Assembly: GCF_000585375.1 (NCBI RefSeq) | Contig: NZ_KK073874.1 | Coordinates: 434,001-498,000, forward strand | DNA length: 64,000 bases | From: Cryptosporangium arvum DSM 44712 | GTDB lineage: Bacteria > Actinomycetota > Actinomycetes > Mycobacteriales > Cryptosporangiaceae | Direction: 5' to 3' | In this document: positions 19,624-30,872 of the stretch, piece after piece | How the letters are laid out: every line of letters begins with the position of its first letter | How positions within the stretch are numbered: position 1 is the first letter of the stretch | Program-made: the position numbers and the translations under genes | The notes under the pieces: generated by a model | The model's input: the letters and a program-made list of their open reading frames with translations, nothing else | What the model was told of the DNA's origin: nothing | Database searches by the model: none

Positions 19624-20079
19624 CGGCGCCTCCACCACGCTCGACCTCTACTGTGACCGACGGGTCGACAGTGCGCCACCTCACTCCCAAAACGGGGTGG
19701 AAAAGTTGCGTCGGGCTCCCACCTCGGCCGTTCGCGTCGGTACTCGTGGGCCGTTCGGCTGGACCTGTGAACCGGCACCTACGGATTCCGTAGTCAGGGG
19801 TGAACGGTGTTGCCGATCAGGGTCTTCAACCAGGGGTTTCGTGGCTGCTCTCAGGGTTGCGGCCCATCTCACACGGCCGGCTCGCCGGAACCCGGTTCCG
19901 TCCTTTGTGCGGGGCCCGGCAACCGACGATGACCAGCACGTGAATCAGGGACGGGCCGTGCGTGTCAAGCTTCCAAGAGTTTTGTCACGTCCCCTGACCT
20001 GCGGTTTCAGTGGGCTAGACCATGCCCGATCGCGGTGACGCCGTGTTATCCTTGACACAGCGAAAGGGGTTTCCGACTC
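19624..20079. other. Intergenic region between the divergent thioredoxin-like gene and carD
   Basis: This 456-base stretch holds no convincing gene. It contains a 15-bp perfect palindrome at 19885-19899. A weak promoter-like pair for carD is CTGACC (19994-19999), 16 bases, TAGACC (20016-20021). The carD ribosome-binding site is AAAGGGG at about 20063-20069. Confidence 0.6.
19885..19899. promoter_or_regulatory. 15-bp perfect palindrome upstream of carD
   Basis: CGGAACC-C-GGTTCCG is a perfect palindrome about 180 bases before carD and 260 bases before the divergent gene. Symmetric repeats of this size in a gene-free stretch are typical operators. It also includes a GGAAC core like that of ECF -35 elements, but no matching -10 is clear. 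The bound protein is unknown. Confidence 0.35.
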
Positions 20080-20562
20080 ATGACTTTCACCGTCGGCGAG
20101 ACCGTTGTGTACCCCCACCACGGGGCCGCTCTCATCGAGGCCATCGAAACCCGAACGATCAAGGGTGTCGAAAAGCAGTATCTCGTGTTGAAGGTCGCGC
20201 AGGGCGACCTCACTGTTCGCGTCCCTGCTGAGAACGCTGAAATCGTCGGTGTGCGTGAGGTGGTGGGCGAGGAGGGTCTGGACCGGGTCTTCCAGGTTCT
20301 CCGCGCTCCCCACACCGAGGAGCCGACCAACTGGTCGCGTCGCTACAAGGCCAACCTCGAGAAGCTCGCCTCCGGCGACGTGAACAAGGTTGCCGAGGTT
20401 GTCCGCGACCTGTGGCGTCGGGACCGGGAGCGCGGCCTCTCCGCCGGAGAGAAGCGCATGCTCGCCAAGGCTCGGGACATCCTCGTCGGCGAACTCGCCC
20501 TCGCCGAGGGAACCGGTAAGGACGACGCCGAGCTGCTGCTCGACAAGGTCCTTGCGTCTTAA
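20080..20562 (+). CDS. carD: CarD family RNA polymerase-binding transcription regulator
   Basis: CarD binds the RNA polymerase beta subunit and stabilises the open promoter complex, especially at rRNA promoters. The N-terminal Tudor-like RNAP-interaction domain starts [17 protein letters not shown] and runs to about residue 55. The C-terminal helical DNA-binding domain contains [16 protein letters not shown], with the tryptophan (W85) that wedges into the promoter minor groove. At 160 residues the protein is nearly the length of mycobacterial CarD and collinear with it. ATG 20080 has AAAGGGG upstream. ispD starts eight bases after the stop, so carD, ispD and ispF are likely cotranscribed. Confidence 0.96.
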   Translation: MTFTVGETVVYPHHGAALIEAIETRTIKGVEKQYLVLKVAQGDLTVRVPAENAEIVGVREVVGEEGLDRVFQVLRAPHTEEPTNWSRRYKANLEKLASGDVNKVAEVVRDLWRRDRERGLSAGEKRMLAKARDILVGELALAEGTGKDDAELLLDKVLAS

Positions 20563-20570
20563 GTCCTAAT

Positions 20571-21284
20571 TTGGACATACAGCAGGACACCGTTGCGCTC
20601 GTCCCGGCTGCCGGCCGGGGCGAGCGTCTTGGTCCCGGGGCCCCCAAATCTCTTCGGCACCTCGGCGGGGAACCGCTCGTGGTGCACGCCGTGCGGCGGC
20701 TGGCCGCGGCGAACAGCGTGGCGGCCGTGGTCGTCGCCGCTCCGCCCGGCGCCGCCGAGACCGTGCGCGAACTGCTCGCTCCGGTGGTGCTCACCGCGGA
20801 GCTGGTGGTCGTCGAAGGCGGTGGCACCCGGCAGGCCTCGGTGGCGGCCGCGCTGGCGGCCGCGCCGGCCCACTGCGACGTCGTCCTGGTGCACGACGCG
20901 GCGCGGGCACTGGCACCGCCGGAGCTCGCCGACGCCGTCGCCGCGGCGGTTCGCGCCGGGCACCCGGCCGTCGTCCCGGTGCTACCGGTCGTCGACACCG
21001 TCCGCCAGCTCGGCGAGGACGGCGGCGCATCGTCCACGATCGACCGTGAACGACTCCGGTTGGTACAGACGCCGCAGGGCTTCGCGCGGTCGGTGCTGGC
21101 CGAGGCGCACGCCTCCTGCGAGGACTCCTTGACCGACGACGCCGGGCTGGTCGAGCGGCTCGGTCTGCCGGTGCACACCGTCCCCGGGCACGCGTCGGCG
21201 TTGAAGGTGACGCGCCCGTTCGATCTCGTCATCGCTGATGCGGTACTGGCGGCCGAGCGGAGCGTGGCAGGCTCGCAGGCGTGA
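20571..21284 (+). CDS. ispD: 2-C-methyl-D-erythritol 4-phosphate cytidylyltransferase
   Basis: IspD attaches CMP to methylerythritol phosphate in the non-mevalonate isoprenoid pathway. Family features: the nucleotide-binding [19 protein letters not shown] loop at the N-terminus, [13 protein letters not shown] in the middle and [16 protein letters not shown], then [15 protein letters not shown] near the C-terminus. The protein is 237 residues with a TTG start eight bases after carD. Its stop overlaps the ispF GTG by four bases. Together with ispF it supplies isopentenyl diphosphate. Confidence 0.94.
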   Translation: MDIQQDTVALVPAAGRGERLGPGAPKSLRHLGGEPLVVHAVRRLAAANSVAAVVVAAPPGAAETVRELLAPVVLTAELVVVEGGGTRQASVAAALAAAPAHCDVVLVHDAARALAPPELADAVAAAVRAGHPAVVPVLPVVDTVRQLGEDGGASSTIDRERLRLVQTPQGFARSVLAEAHASCEDSLTDDAGLVERLGLPVHTVPGHASALKVTRPFDLVIADAVLAAERSVAGSQA

Positions 21285-21901
21285 CGATCACACCTGAGCC
21301 GCCGCCCGCCGTTCCCACCGTGCCCGATCTCGGGGGAGTCCAGCTGGGGTCCGAGCTCCCGGCCCCGGTCAGCCCGGCGCCGATCAGCCCCGCTCCGGCC
21401 GGCGCCCCGCTTCTCGTCGACGAGCCCGCGCCGCGGCTGCCCCGCGTCGGGATCGGGAACGACGTCCACGCGTACGACGAGGGGCGCGAGTGCTGGGTGG
21501 CCGGTGTGCAGTGGCCGGGCCAACCCGGCCTGGCCGGCCACTCGGACGGCGACGTCGCCGCGCACGCCGCGTGCGACGCGTTGCTCTCCGCGGCCGGGCT
21601 CGGTGACCTCGGGAGCAACTACGGCACCGACCGGCCCGAGTGGGCGAACGCGGCGGGCGTCGCGCTGCTCACCGAGACCGCCAAGCGGGTGCGTGCCGCC
21701 GGATTTCTGATCGGGAACGTCGCGATCCAGCTGATCGGGGGGGCACCGCGGATCGGTACGCGCCGGGCCGAGGCCGAGCAGGCGCTCGCGATGGCGATCG
21801 GCGCTCCGGTCTCGATCTCCGCGACGACCACCGACGGTCTGGGCTTCACCGGCCGCGGGGAGGGCCTGGCCGCAACGGCGGTCGCGCTCGTTCTCATGTG
21901 A
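21281..21901 (+). CDS. ispF: 2-C-methyl-D-erythritol 2,4-cyclodiphosphate synthase
   Basis: IspF cyclises CDP-methylerythritol 2-phosphate. The metal ligands are visible in [12 protein letters not shown] (D-x-H) and [12 protein letters not shown], and the C-terminal [18 protein letters not shown] is typical. The first ~50 residues are an extra proline-rich stretch ([15 protein letters not shown] ...) not found in most IspF, which are about 155-165 residues; this one is 206. If translation starts at the GTG overlapping the ispD stop, the extension is real. No better internal start with a ribosome-binding site is seen. The substrate-binding loop reads [20 protein letters not shown], an actinobacterial variant. 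Confidence 0.92.
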   Translation: MTITPEPPPAVPTVPDLGGVQLGSELPAPVSPAPISPAPAGAPLLVDEPAPRLPRVGIGNDVHAYDEGRECWVAGVQWPGQPGLAGHSDGDVAAHAACDALLSAAGLGDLGSNYGTDRPEWANAAGVALLTETAKRVRAAGFLIGNVAIQLIGGAPRIGTRRAEAEQALAMAIGAPVSISATTTDGLGFTGRGEGLAATAVALVLM

Positions 21902-21970
21902 GCATCAACTGTTCGGGTGGAACTGATGTGAGCTATGCGGCGTCACGGGGCGGCGCTCAGGCCGGGCCGA

Positions 21971-21982
21971 TACTCTTCGCGC
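21971..21982 (+). promoter_or_regulatory. Possible leaderless promoter for the AAA gene
   Basis: TACTCT (21971-21976) is followed by six bases and ATG 21983. There is no Shine-Dalgarno sequence before this ATG. Confidence 0.4.
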
Positions 21983-24658
<2,676 letters not shown>

Positions 24659-24736
24659 TCACGCGAGTTAGAGGCGTTGTTTGGGTAGGAATGAGGTAGG
24701 AATGGATGTTCGAGTCGAGAGAAAGGAGTGATCTAC

Positions 24737-24952
24737 ATGTCGCTTGCAGTGGCGGCTGAGGCATTGTTCGTCAGTCCGCTGCAGCCCTCCGAGCGCCCGA
24801 CGCCCGCCGAGGTGGAAGCAGCGATCGACGACAGTCTGCGGAGCTTCGGCGGCCCGACCGGCTGCGCCTGCTGGCTCGCGGCCGAATACGGCGAGCACCC
24901 CGAGGTGGCGGCGGAGCGAATGCGCTGGGCGTTGGAGCTCACCACCCACTGA
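24737..24952 (+). CDS. Small conserved actinobacterial protein of unknown function
   Basis: A 71-residue protein divergent from the glycosidase gene, with a strong ribosome-binding site GAAAGGAG (24721-24728) eight bases before ATG 24737. The sequence reads VSPLQPSERPTPAEVEAA, then GCACWLAAEYGEHPEVAAE and MRWALELT. Short actinobacterial proteins with the pattern LQPS...PT...V, GCA...EYGxHPE and RMRWA are common and uncharacterised. The two cysteines in GCACW might bind a metal or be redox-active. The upstream sequence has two GTAGGAATG repeats that may be promoter elements. Confidence 0.7.
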   Translation: MSLAVAAEALFVSPLQPSERPTPAEVEAAIDDSLRSFGGPTGCACWLAAEYGEHPEVAAERMRWALELTTH

Positions 24953-24964
24953 CCACGGCACAGT

Positions 24965-25002
24965 AATAAAACGGCGGGACGACCCATCTGGGCCGCCCCG
25001 CC
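24965..25002 (-). terminator. Rho-independent terminator of the sugar ABC operon
   Basis: A 14-bp stem with two G-U pairs on the minus strand (24973-24986 with 24989-25002) is followed, reading the minus strand, by GTTTTATT. It begins 12 bases beyond the solute-binding protein stop at 25015. The divergence on the other strand means it may also end transcription of the small gene at 24737. Confidence 0.75.
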
Positions 25003-25014
25003 TTGTTGTTCGCG

Positions 25015-26289
25015 TCAGTTGGACTTGTAGGCCTCGTCCATCCGGGTCAGGACCTCGTCCGGGGTCGCTTTGCCGGAGAACATGTCCTGGATCGCCGCGA
25101 AGTGCACGTTCTGCACCTTCGGGTTCGGCCAGAGCTGGTCCATGAACGGCACCGTCTTACCGGCCTTCTGCGCGTCGACGAGCGGCTGCAGCGCCGGGTC
25201 GGCCTGGAACTGGTCGTTCGGGATGCCCGGCAGGTTGCCGGTCTCCTTCGCGTAGATGTTGATCGCCGCGGGCGTACCCAGGAAGTCGATGAACTTGAGC
25301 GCGAGGTCCTTGTTCTTGGCCTTCGCGTTCACCGAGTAGGAACCGCCCGCCGCGCCCGGCATCTGGGTGTCGGCCGCGTTGTCGGTCGCCGGCACCGCGA
25401 ACATGCCGAACTCGGTGCCGCTCGGGGCCTCGGACTGCAGCTGGTTGAGCCCCGAGGTCACATGGATCATGCCGACCGACTTGCCCGACGCGACCTGCGA
25501 GATCGCGTTCTCGATCGAGGTGCCGAGCGGGTTGGCCGAGAAGCAGCCCTTCTTGTTCATCTCCAGATACTGATCGAGCGCGGTCTTCCAGGCCGAGCCC
25601 GCGAACGTGGCCTTGCCGTCGGTCATCTGCTGGGCGAAGTCCGGCGTCTTGCCGTAGACGAGCGTCGCGGCCAGCGCGTAGTCGGCCAGCTGAGTGACCC
25701 AGTTCGTCTGGTTGCCCAGCGCGAACAGGGCCTTGCCCTTGGACTTGGCGGTGGCGCAGAGCGTCAGCATCTCCGTCCAGGTCTTCGGCTCGGTGCCGCC
25801 GACGTCGGCAAGCGCCTTCTTGTTGTAGAGGGCGCCGATGCCGGCGAAGGTCAGCGGGACGACGTAGGTCTTGTCCTTGACCACGGTGACCGGCTTGATG
25901 CCGTCCGGGATGTCCTTGACCCACGGGCGGTCGGACAGGTCCTCGATGTAGCCGGTCGGGGCCAGCACCTCGATCGAGCCCGGGTTGCCGTTGCCCGGCC
26001 AGGCGAAGAACACGTCCGGTGCGGTGCCGCTGGCCAGCTGGGTACGCAGCGTGCCCTGGTACTGGTCGGTGTCGGCGAACGACGTGGTGATCTCGACGTC
26101 CGGATTGCTCTTCTTGAACTCGGCGATCAAGGCTTCGACGCCGACGCGGTCGGTCGCGACGGACGCGATCCGCAACGCGTCGCCGCCGCCGCTGCTCTCG
26201 TTGGCGGCGTTCGTTCCGCCGGAGCACGCTGCGGTAAGCGCGAGGCTCGCCGCGACCACAGCGGTGGCGAGGGTCCGCTTTCTGGACAT
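25015..26289 (-). CDS. Extracellular sugar-binding lipoprotein (ABC transporter)
   Basis: A 424-residue family 1 type solute-binding protein. It has a signal peptide with lipobox LTAAC (Cys 22), then a linker (SGGTNAANESSGGG) and a two-lobed binding domain (EALIAEFKKSNPDVEITTSF, APDVFFAWPGNGNP, TYVVPLTFAGIGALYNKKAL, GGSYSVNAKAKNKDLALKF). These features match the sugar-binding proteins of the CUT1 class. It lies downstream of the two permeases and the alpha-rhamnosidase, so a rhamnose-containing oligosaccharide is the probable substrate. ATG 26289 has GGGAGG seven bases upstream. It ends the operon. Confidence 0.92.
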   Translation of the reverse strand: MSRKRTLATAVVAASLALTAACSGGTNAANESSGGGDALRIASVATDRVGVEALIAEFKKSNPDVEITTSFADTDQYQGTLRTQLASGTAPDVFFAWPGNGNPGSIEVLAPTGYIEDLSDRPWVKDIPDGIKPVTVVKDKTYVVPLTFAGIGALYNKKALADVGGTEPKTWTEMLTLCATAKSKGKALFALGNQTNWVTQLADYALAATLVYGKTPDFAQQMTDGKATFAGSAWKTALDQYLEMNKKGCFSANPLGTSIENAISQVASGKSVGMIHVTSGLNQLQSEAPSGTEFGMFAVPATDNAADTQMPGAAGGSYSVNAKAKNKDLALKFIDFLGTPAAINIYAKETGNLPGIPNDQFQADPALQPLVDAQKAGKTVPFMDQLWPNPKVQNVHFAAIQDMFSGKATPDEVLTRMDEAYKSN

Positions 26290-26318
26290 CGATGTCCTCC
26301 CGTATGGGGGTTTGGGGG

Positions 26319-28943
26319 TTATCGGGTGGCGGTGAATCGGTACCGGCCGGAGCTGAGCCGGAGCTGGTCGGCCACGGGCGAACCGGACCGGTCGCGGACG
26401 GACGAGGGGTCAGAGGTGGGCACGTGCAGGTTCGCGGTCGAGCCCGGCGGAATTTCCACGTCGACGACGACCTGGTCGCCGTCGAGCCGCCAGCTCGACG
26501 CCACCCGGCCGCGGATCGTCTCCTGGCTCGCTCCGGCCCGGGTCAGCCGTCCACCGACGGCCGGGCGTAGCTCGAGTTCCCGGTAGCCGACCGAGCCCGG
26601 GGCCTGCTCGATCCCGGCGACGCCGCCGAAGAGCCAGTCGCCGATCGAGCCCAGGCTGTAGTGGTTGAACGAGTTCATCTCGGCCGCCTGGAAACCACGC
26701 TCGGTGGTCCAGCCGTCCCAGCGCTCCCAGATCGTGGTGGCGCCGTGCGCGATCGAGTACCCCCAGGACGGGTAGGTGTCCTGGTGCAGCAGCGCGTAGG
26801 CCAGGTCGGCCCGGCCGTGCTTCGTGAGCACCGGGCAGAGCAGCGCGACCCCGACGAAACCGGTGGTCAGATGGTTGTCGCGCTTCTCGACGTCGGCGGC
26901 GAGCCGGTGGAACGCCCTGTCGACGAGCGCCGGCGGCAGCAGGTCGAACGCGAGCGCGAGCAGGTAGCCGGTCTGGGTGTCGCCTTCGACCCGGCCGTCG
27001 TCCTCGACGAACTCGTTCTGGAAGGCGGCCCGGATGCGGCCGTGCAGGTCCTCGTACGGCTGCGCGTCCACGCCGAGGGCGCGGGCCGCGGCGCCGACGA
27101 GCGCGACGCTCTGCGCGAAGTACGCCGTGGCCAGCAGATCACGCGGGGTCTCCGCGTCGACCTGGAGCCAGTCGCCGTAGTTGTTGCCCGTGCGGTGACG
27201 CCAGATCAGGTCCGGGTTGTGCCGGTGGACGTGTTCGATCCAGGCCACCATCGAGCCGAACGAGCGCTCGAGCGTCCGCACGTCGCCGTAGATCCGGTAG
27301 AGCAGCCAGGGGATGATGACGCCGCCGTCGCCCCAGGCCGGCGCGCCCTCGGTGAGCATGGCGACCTTCGGCGCGATGTCCGGGAACGCGCCCTCCGGCG
27401 TGGCGGCCGCGCGCACGTCGGCCAGCCAGCGGGCGAAGAACGCCTGCACGTCGGCGTTGCGAGTCGCGGTCGGCGCGAAGATCTGGGCGTCGGCGAGCCA
27501 GCCCAGCCGCTCGTCGCGCTGCGGGCAGTCGGTCGGCACCGACACCCAGTTGCCGCGCTGGCCCCAGCGGATGTTGCGGTAGAGCTGGTTGACCGTCTCG
27601 TCGTCGCACTCGAAGTGCCCGGTGAACGGGGTGTCGCTGTGCAGCACCCGGCCGACGACGTCCTTGCCGGCCAGCACGCCGGGATAGCCGGTGACCTCGA
27701 CGTACCGGAAGCCGTGGAAGGTGAACCGGGGTTCGAACACCTCGGTGGCACCGCCCGCGGTCAGGTAGACGTCGGTCGCCTCGGCCGTACGAAGGTTCTC
27801 CCGGTAGAGCTCGCCGTCGGCGAGCACCTCGGCGTGGCGCAGCACGATCCGCCGGCCGGGTTCGGCGCCCCGGACCGTCAGCCGCACCCGGCCGACCATG
27901 TTCTGACCGAAGTCCACCAGGTGGCGGTCGGCGCCGATCGCGGTCACCGAGACGGCGGTGAGCTCCTCGGTGACGCGTACCGGCTCGTCCGGCTCGGCGA
28001 CCAGGGTGCCGGGGGCGGTGTCGGCGATCACCACCGGCGTCCAGTCGCTCGCGTCGTAGCCCGGGGCGTCCCAGCCGGTCAGCTCCCGGGACCCGTCCTC
28101 GTACTGACCCATCAGCTGGTCGGCGTAGCGGATCGCGCCCGGCCGCTCGACCCAGTCGGCGTCGGTGGCGATCGTGCGCGTGGAGCCGTCGGCGAACTCC
28201 ACGTGCAGCTGCGCGAGGAACTGCGGAGCGTCGCCGTAGTGCTGGGCCTGGTGCCTGCTGTCGAACCCGATGAAGCCGGCGTACCAGCCGTCGACGAGGA
28301 CCGCGCCCAGCACGTTCTCGCCCGCGGTGAGCGCGTCGGTGACGTCGTAGGTCTGGTACAGCACCCGGGTGCGGTACTCGGTCCAGCCGGGGGCGAGCTC
28401 CCGGTCGCCGACCTTCGCGCCGTTCAGGCGGGGCTCGTAGACGCCGCGCGCGGTGGCGTGGAGCCGGGCGCGCACCGGCTTCGCGGGGAGCGTGAACGAC
28501 CGGCGCAGGTGCGGCGGTGCCGGCAGGTGACGCACCCGGTCGGTCAGATCGTCGACGACCGGGGGGTCGAACGGCGGGTGGACGTTCGGGTCGCGGGCGA
28601 TCCAGGTGCCGACCCACTCGTCGGCGTGCAGGATCGCGGTCTCGAACCACGACTCCGCGGCGCCGGCCTCCTCCCCGGAACCGTCCCAGACCGTGACCCG
28701 CCAGTCGTAGCGGGTGCGTGACCGCAGCGTCGGGCCGTCGTAGGCGATCGCGCTGTTCTCCGCGCTCTCGACCCGGCCGGTGTCCCACGCGGTGACACCG
28801 CCGGTGGTGACCTCGATGCGGTAGGCGGTCTGCGCGTCGGCGTCGCGGTCGGACCGCAGGCGCCAGGACAGCAACGGGGTTCGCTCGTCGACGCCCAGCG
28901 GCGTGGTGCGGCCGTCAGTACTCAGTGCGTACGGGGTCAGCAT
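26319..28943 (-). CDS. Alpha-L-rhamnosidase, GH78
   Basis: An 874-residue GH78 alpha-L-rhamnosidase. The N-terminal beta-sandwich domains (LLSWRLRSDRDADAQTAYRI, DWRVTVWDGSGE) are followed by a rhamnosidase N-terminal module (RLHATARGVYEPRLNG), a beta-sandwich, and the (alpha/alpha)6 barrel. The catalytic region has VPTDCPQRDERLGWLADAQ, where most relatives read GWTGDAQ, and AHGATTIWERWDGWT near the C-terminus with the second acidic residue. The enzyme releases terminal rhamnose from glycosides such as plant flavonoids or pectin fragments. No signal peptide is seen, so it works inside the cell on material brought in by the linked transporter. The start ATG 28943 lies two bases after the upstream permease stop. 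An apparent upstream extension to 29057 overlaps that permease and is rejected. Confidence 0.93.
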   Translation of the reverse strand: MLTPYALSTDGRTTPLGVDERTPLLSWRLRSDRDADAQTAYRIEVTTGGVTAWDTGRVESAENSAIAYDGPTLRSRTRYDWRVTVWDGSGEEAGAAESWFETAILHADEWVGTWIARDPNVHPPFDPPVVDDLTDRVRHLPAPPHLRRSFTLPAKPVRARLHATARGVYEPRLNGAKVGDRELAPGWTEYRTRVLYQTYDVTDALTAGENVLGAVLVDGWYAGFIGFDSRHQAQHYGDAPQFLAQLHVEFADGSTRTIATDADWVERPGAIRYADQLMGQYEDGSRELTGWDAPGYDASDWTPVVIADTAPGTLVAEPDEPVRVTEELTAVSVTAIGADRHLVDFGQNMVGRVRLTVRGAEPGRRIVLRHAEVLADGELYRENLRTAEATDVYLTAGGATEVFEPRFTFHGFRYVEVTGYPGVLAGKDVVGRVLHSDTPFTGHFECDDETVNQLYRNIRWGQRGNWVSVPTDCPQRDERLGWLADAQIFAPTATRNADVQAFFARWLADVRAAATPEGAFPDIAPKVAMLTEGAPAWGDGGVIIPWLLYRIYGDVRTLERSFGSMVAWIEHVHRHNPDLIWRHRTGNNYGDWLQVDAETPRDLLATAYFAQSVALVGAAARALGVDAQPYEDLHGRIRAAFQNEFVEDDGRVEGDTQTGYLLALAFDLLPPALVDRAFHRLAADVEKRDNHLTTGFVGVALLCPVLTKHGRADLAYALLHQDTYPSWGYSIAHGATTIWERWDGWTTERGFQAAEMNSFNHYSLGSIGDWLFGGVAGIEQAPGSVGYRELELRPAVGGRLTRAGASQETIRGRVASSWRLDGDQVVVDVEIPPGSTANLHVPTSDPSSVRDRSGSPVADQLRLSSGRYRFTATR

Positions 28944-28945
28944 GA

Positions 28946-29767
28946 TCAACCCTTCAGCCCTCCGGCGAAGCCCTTGATGATGTGGCGTTGCATGGCGAAA
29001 TAGACGATGAGGATCGGGATCGAGCCGACGACCAGGCCCGCGAAGACCAGCTCCCACTGCGAGCTGTACTGGCCGAGGAAGCCGAAGATCGCGACCGGGA
29101 TCGTCTGCTGGGTGCTGCCGCTCAGGTAGAGCAGCGGGGTGAGGAAGTCGTTCCAGACCAGCACCGCGTTGAGGATCACGACGGTGCCGGTGATCGGGCG
29201 CAGCAGCGGGAACACGACGCTGCGGAACGCCTGGAACGGCGAGCAGCCGTCGAGCAGCGCGGCCTCCTCGTAGTCGCGGGGGAGCGCCCGCAGGAACCCG
29301 ACGTACAGGAACGTCGCGAACGGCACCTGGAGGCCGCTGTAGAACAGCACCAGCGCCCAGGGCGTCCCGAGCAGGTGCAGGTCGCGGATCGTCTGGTACA
29401 GCGGCAGCAGCGCGAGCTGGAACGGCAGCAGCAGACCGAGCATGACCAGCAGGAACGTGGCGCGGGACCAGGCGGCGGTCGAGCGCGCGAGCGGGTAGGC
29501 GGCCAGCGCGGAGACAAGCACGATGATCACCACGCTGGCGATCGTCACCAGTGCGCTGTTCGCGATCGCCCCGCCGAGGCCGGCCTGCGACCAGGCGTCG
29601 GCGTAGTTCCGGCCGGTGGGTGACGTGGTGAGGCTGGCCGCGGACGCGGTGTCCCGCGGGTCGCGCAGCGACAGGTTGACCAGCACGTAGAGCGGGAACG
29701 CGAACGCGACCGTGACGGCGAGCATCACGAACTCCAGCGCGAACGTCCGCCAGCCGTAGGACCTCAT
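28946..29767 (-). CDS. Sugar ABC transporter permease, MalG type
   Basis: A 273-residue CUT1 inner-membrane permease with six predicted helices. The EAA loop that contacts the ATPase is ALPRDYEEAALLDGCSPFQA near residue 165. It forms the channel with the MalF-type partner encoded just before it. ATG 29767 overlaps the partner stop by four bases (ATGA). The ATPase is not in this operon; CUT1 systems in actinomycetes often share an MsiK-type ATPase, which would be encoded elsewhere. Its C-terminus is followed directly by the rhamnosidase start. Confidence 0.92.
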   Translation of the reverse strand: MRSYGWRTFALEFVMLAVTVAFAFPLYVLVNLSLRDPRDTASAASLTTSPTGRNYADAWSQAGLGGAIANSALVTIASVVIIVLVSALAAYPLARSTAAWSRATFLLVMLGLLLPFQLALLPLYQTIRDLHLLGTPWALVLFYSGLQVPFATFLYVGFLRALPRDYEEAALLDGCSPFQAFRSVVFPLLRPITGTVVILNAVLVWNDFLTPLLYLSGSTQQTIPVAIFGFLGQYSSQWELVFAGLVVGSIPILIVYFAMQRHIIKGFAGGLKG

Positions 29768-30708
29768 CGGGTCGACTCCTCTTGGCGGCGGAGCAGCCAG
29801 TACTGGCCGCTGGAGATGATCGCGACGAAGATCGTGAGGATGACCGCGAGCGCGATGCTGTAGGCGAACTCGCCGAACTGGAACGCGTCCTTGTAGATGA
29901 GCGTCGAGAGCGTCTCGCTGGAGTGGCCGGGGCCGCCGCCGGTCATCACCCAGACCTGGTCGAACAGCTTGAGGCCGCCGATGATCGACAGCATCAGGTT
30001 GATCGTCGTGGCCGGTGCGAGCAGCGGGAAGATCACGTGGCGGAAGCGGCGGACCGGGCCGGCGCCGTCGACCTCGGCGGCCTCGTGGATGTCCTGCGGG
30101 ATGCCCTGCAGTCCGGCCAGGAAGATCACCATCGAGTAGCCGGCGAACTGCCAGACGACCACGCCGACGACCGACCAGATCGCGACGTTCGGGTCGCCGA
30201 GCCAGTCCTGCTTCAGGCCGCTCAGACCGACCGTGTCGAGGGCCCAGTTCACCGCGCCGTCCGGGGCCAGCAGGTTCTTCCAGAGCGCGCCGACCACGAC
30301 CGGCGTCATGACGGCCGGCGCGAACAGGAAGACGCGCAGGACGTTGCGGCTCTTGATCCGCGAGTTGACGCCGAGCGCCAGGAGCAGGCCGACCGCGTTC
30401 TGGATGATCGTGATCGCGACCGCCACCAGCAGCGTCTGGCCGACGGCGGCGCGGGCGTCGGCGTCGTCGAGGATCGCGGTGAAGTTGTCGAAGCCGATCC
30501 AGGCGCGCTCGGGGCTCAGCCCGTCCCAGTCGGTGAACGCGAGCAGCGCGCCGCGTCCGCTCGGGATCAGGACGACGAACGCGTAGAGCGCGATCGCCGG
30601 GACGAGGAAGAACCAGAGTTGGTTCCGGCGGGGCTTCTTCGGGGCTCGGGGCGGCGGATCGGCGGCGGGCGCCTGCACTGGGGGCCGGGTACGCGTGTGC
30701 GCGGGCAT
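29764..30708 (-). CDS. Sugar ABC transporter permease, MalF type
   Basis: The first gene of the operon. A 314-residue CUT1 permease with a basic, proline-rich cytoplasmic N-terminus (about 1-30), six or so transmembrane helices (LWFFLVPAIALYAFVVLIP is the first) and the EAA loop GIPQDIHEAAEVDGAGPVRR. The start ATG 30708 has GGAGGTGAG directly upstream; an upstream frame to 30783 would run into the promoter region and is not used. It is transcribed away from the AraC regulator. A palindromic TGAAACGGTTCA about 40 bases upstream is a probable operator. Confidence 0.92.
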   Translation of the reverse strand: MPAHTRTRPPVQAPAADPPPRAPKKPRRNQLWFFLVPAIALYAFVVLIPSGRGALLAFTDWDGLSPERAWIGFDNFTAILDDADARAAVGQTLLVAVAITIIQNAVGLLLALGVNSRIKSRNVLRVFLFAPAVMTPVVVGALWKNLLAPDGAVNWALDTVGLSGLKQDWLGDPNVAIWSVVGVVVWQFAGYSMVIFLAGLQGIPQDIHEAAEVDGAGPVRRFRHVIFPLLAPATTINLMLSIIGGLKLFDQVWVMTGGGPGHSSETLSTLIYKDAFQFGEFAYSIALAVILTIFVAIISSGQYWLLRRQEESTR

Positions 30709-30746
30709 GGCCTCACCTCCGGAACGACGTTGGCGGAGTGACGAAT

Positions 30747-30758
30747 TGAAACGGTTCA
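30747..30758 (-). promoter_or_regulatory. Operator-like palindrome in the rhamnosidase operon promoter
   Basis: TGAAACGGTTCA (near-perfect; TGAA and TTCA arms) lies 39 bases before the first permease start. It resembles LacI-family sugar-repressor operators, which have a central CG with GAAA/TTTC-type arms. No LacI gene is in the neighbourhood, so the AraC protein encoded next door may bind here instead. Confidence 0.45.
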
Positions 30759-30832
30759 TTGACCGGTCTTGGCCAGGAAGCATGCGCTACGGCGCAGGGC
30801 CGTCGATAGCCTTCGATGCGCCCGGGGTAGCA

Positions 30833-30872
30833 CGAAATTAACTTTCGCGCCGCCTCGCGGTAGCGTTCCGCC
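30833..30872 (+). promoter_or_regulatory. Promoter and palindrome of the AraC regulator gene
   Basis: TTAACT (30838-30843), 17 bases, TAGCGT (30861-30866), then six bases and ATG 30873: a plausible leaderless promoter. The palindrome CGAAATTAACTTTCG (30833-30847, CGAAA / TTTCG arms) covers the -35 element, a good position for autorepression. Confidence 0.5.
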
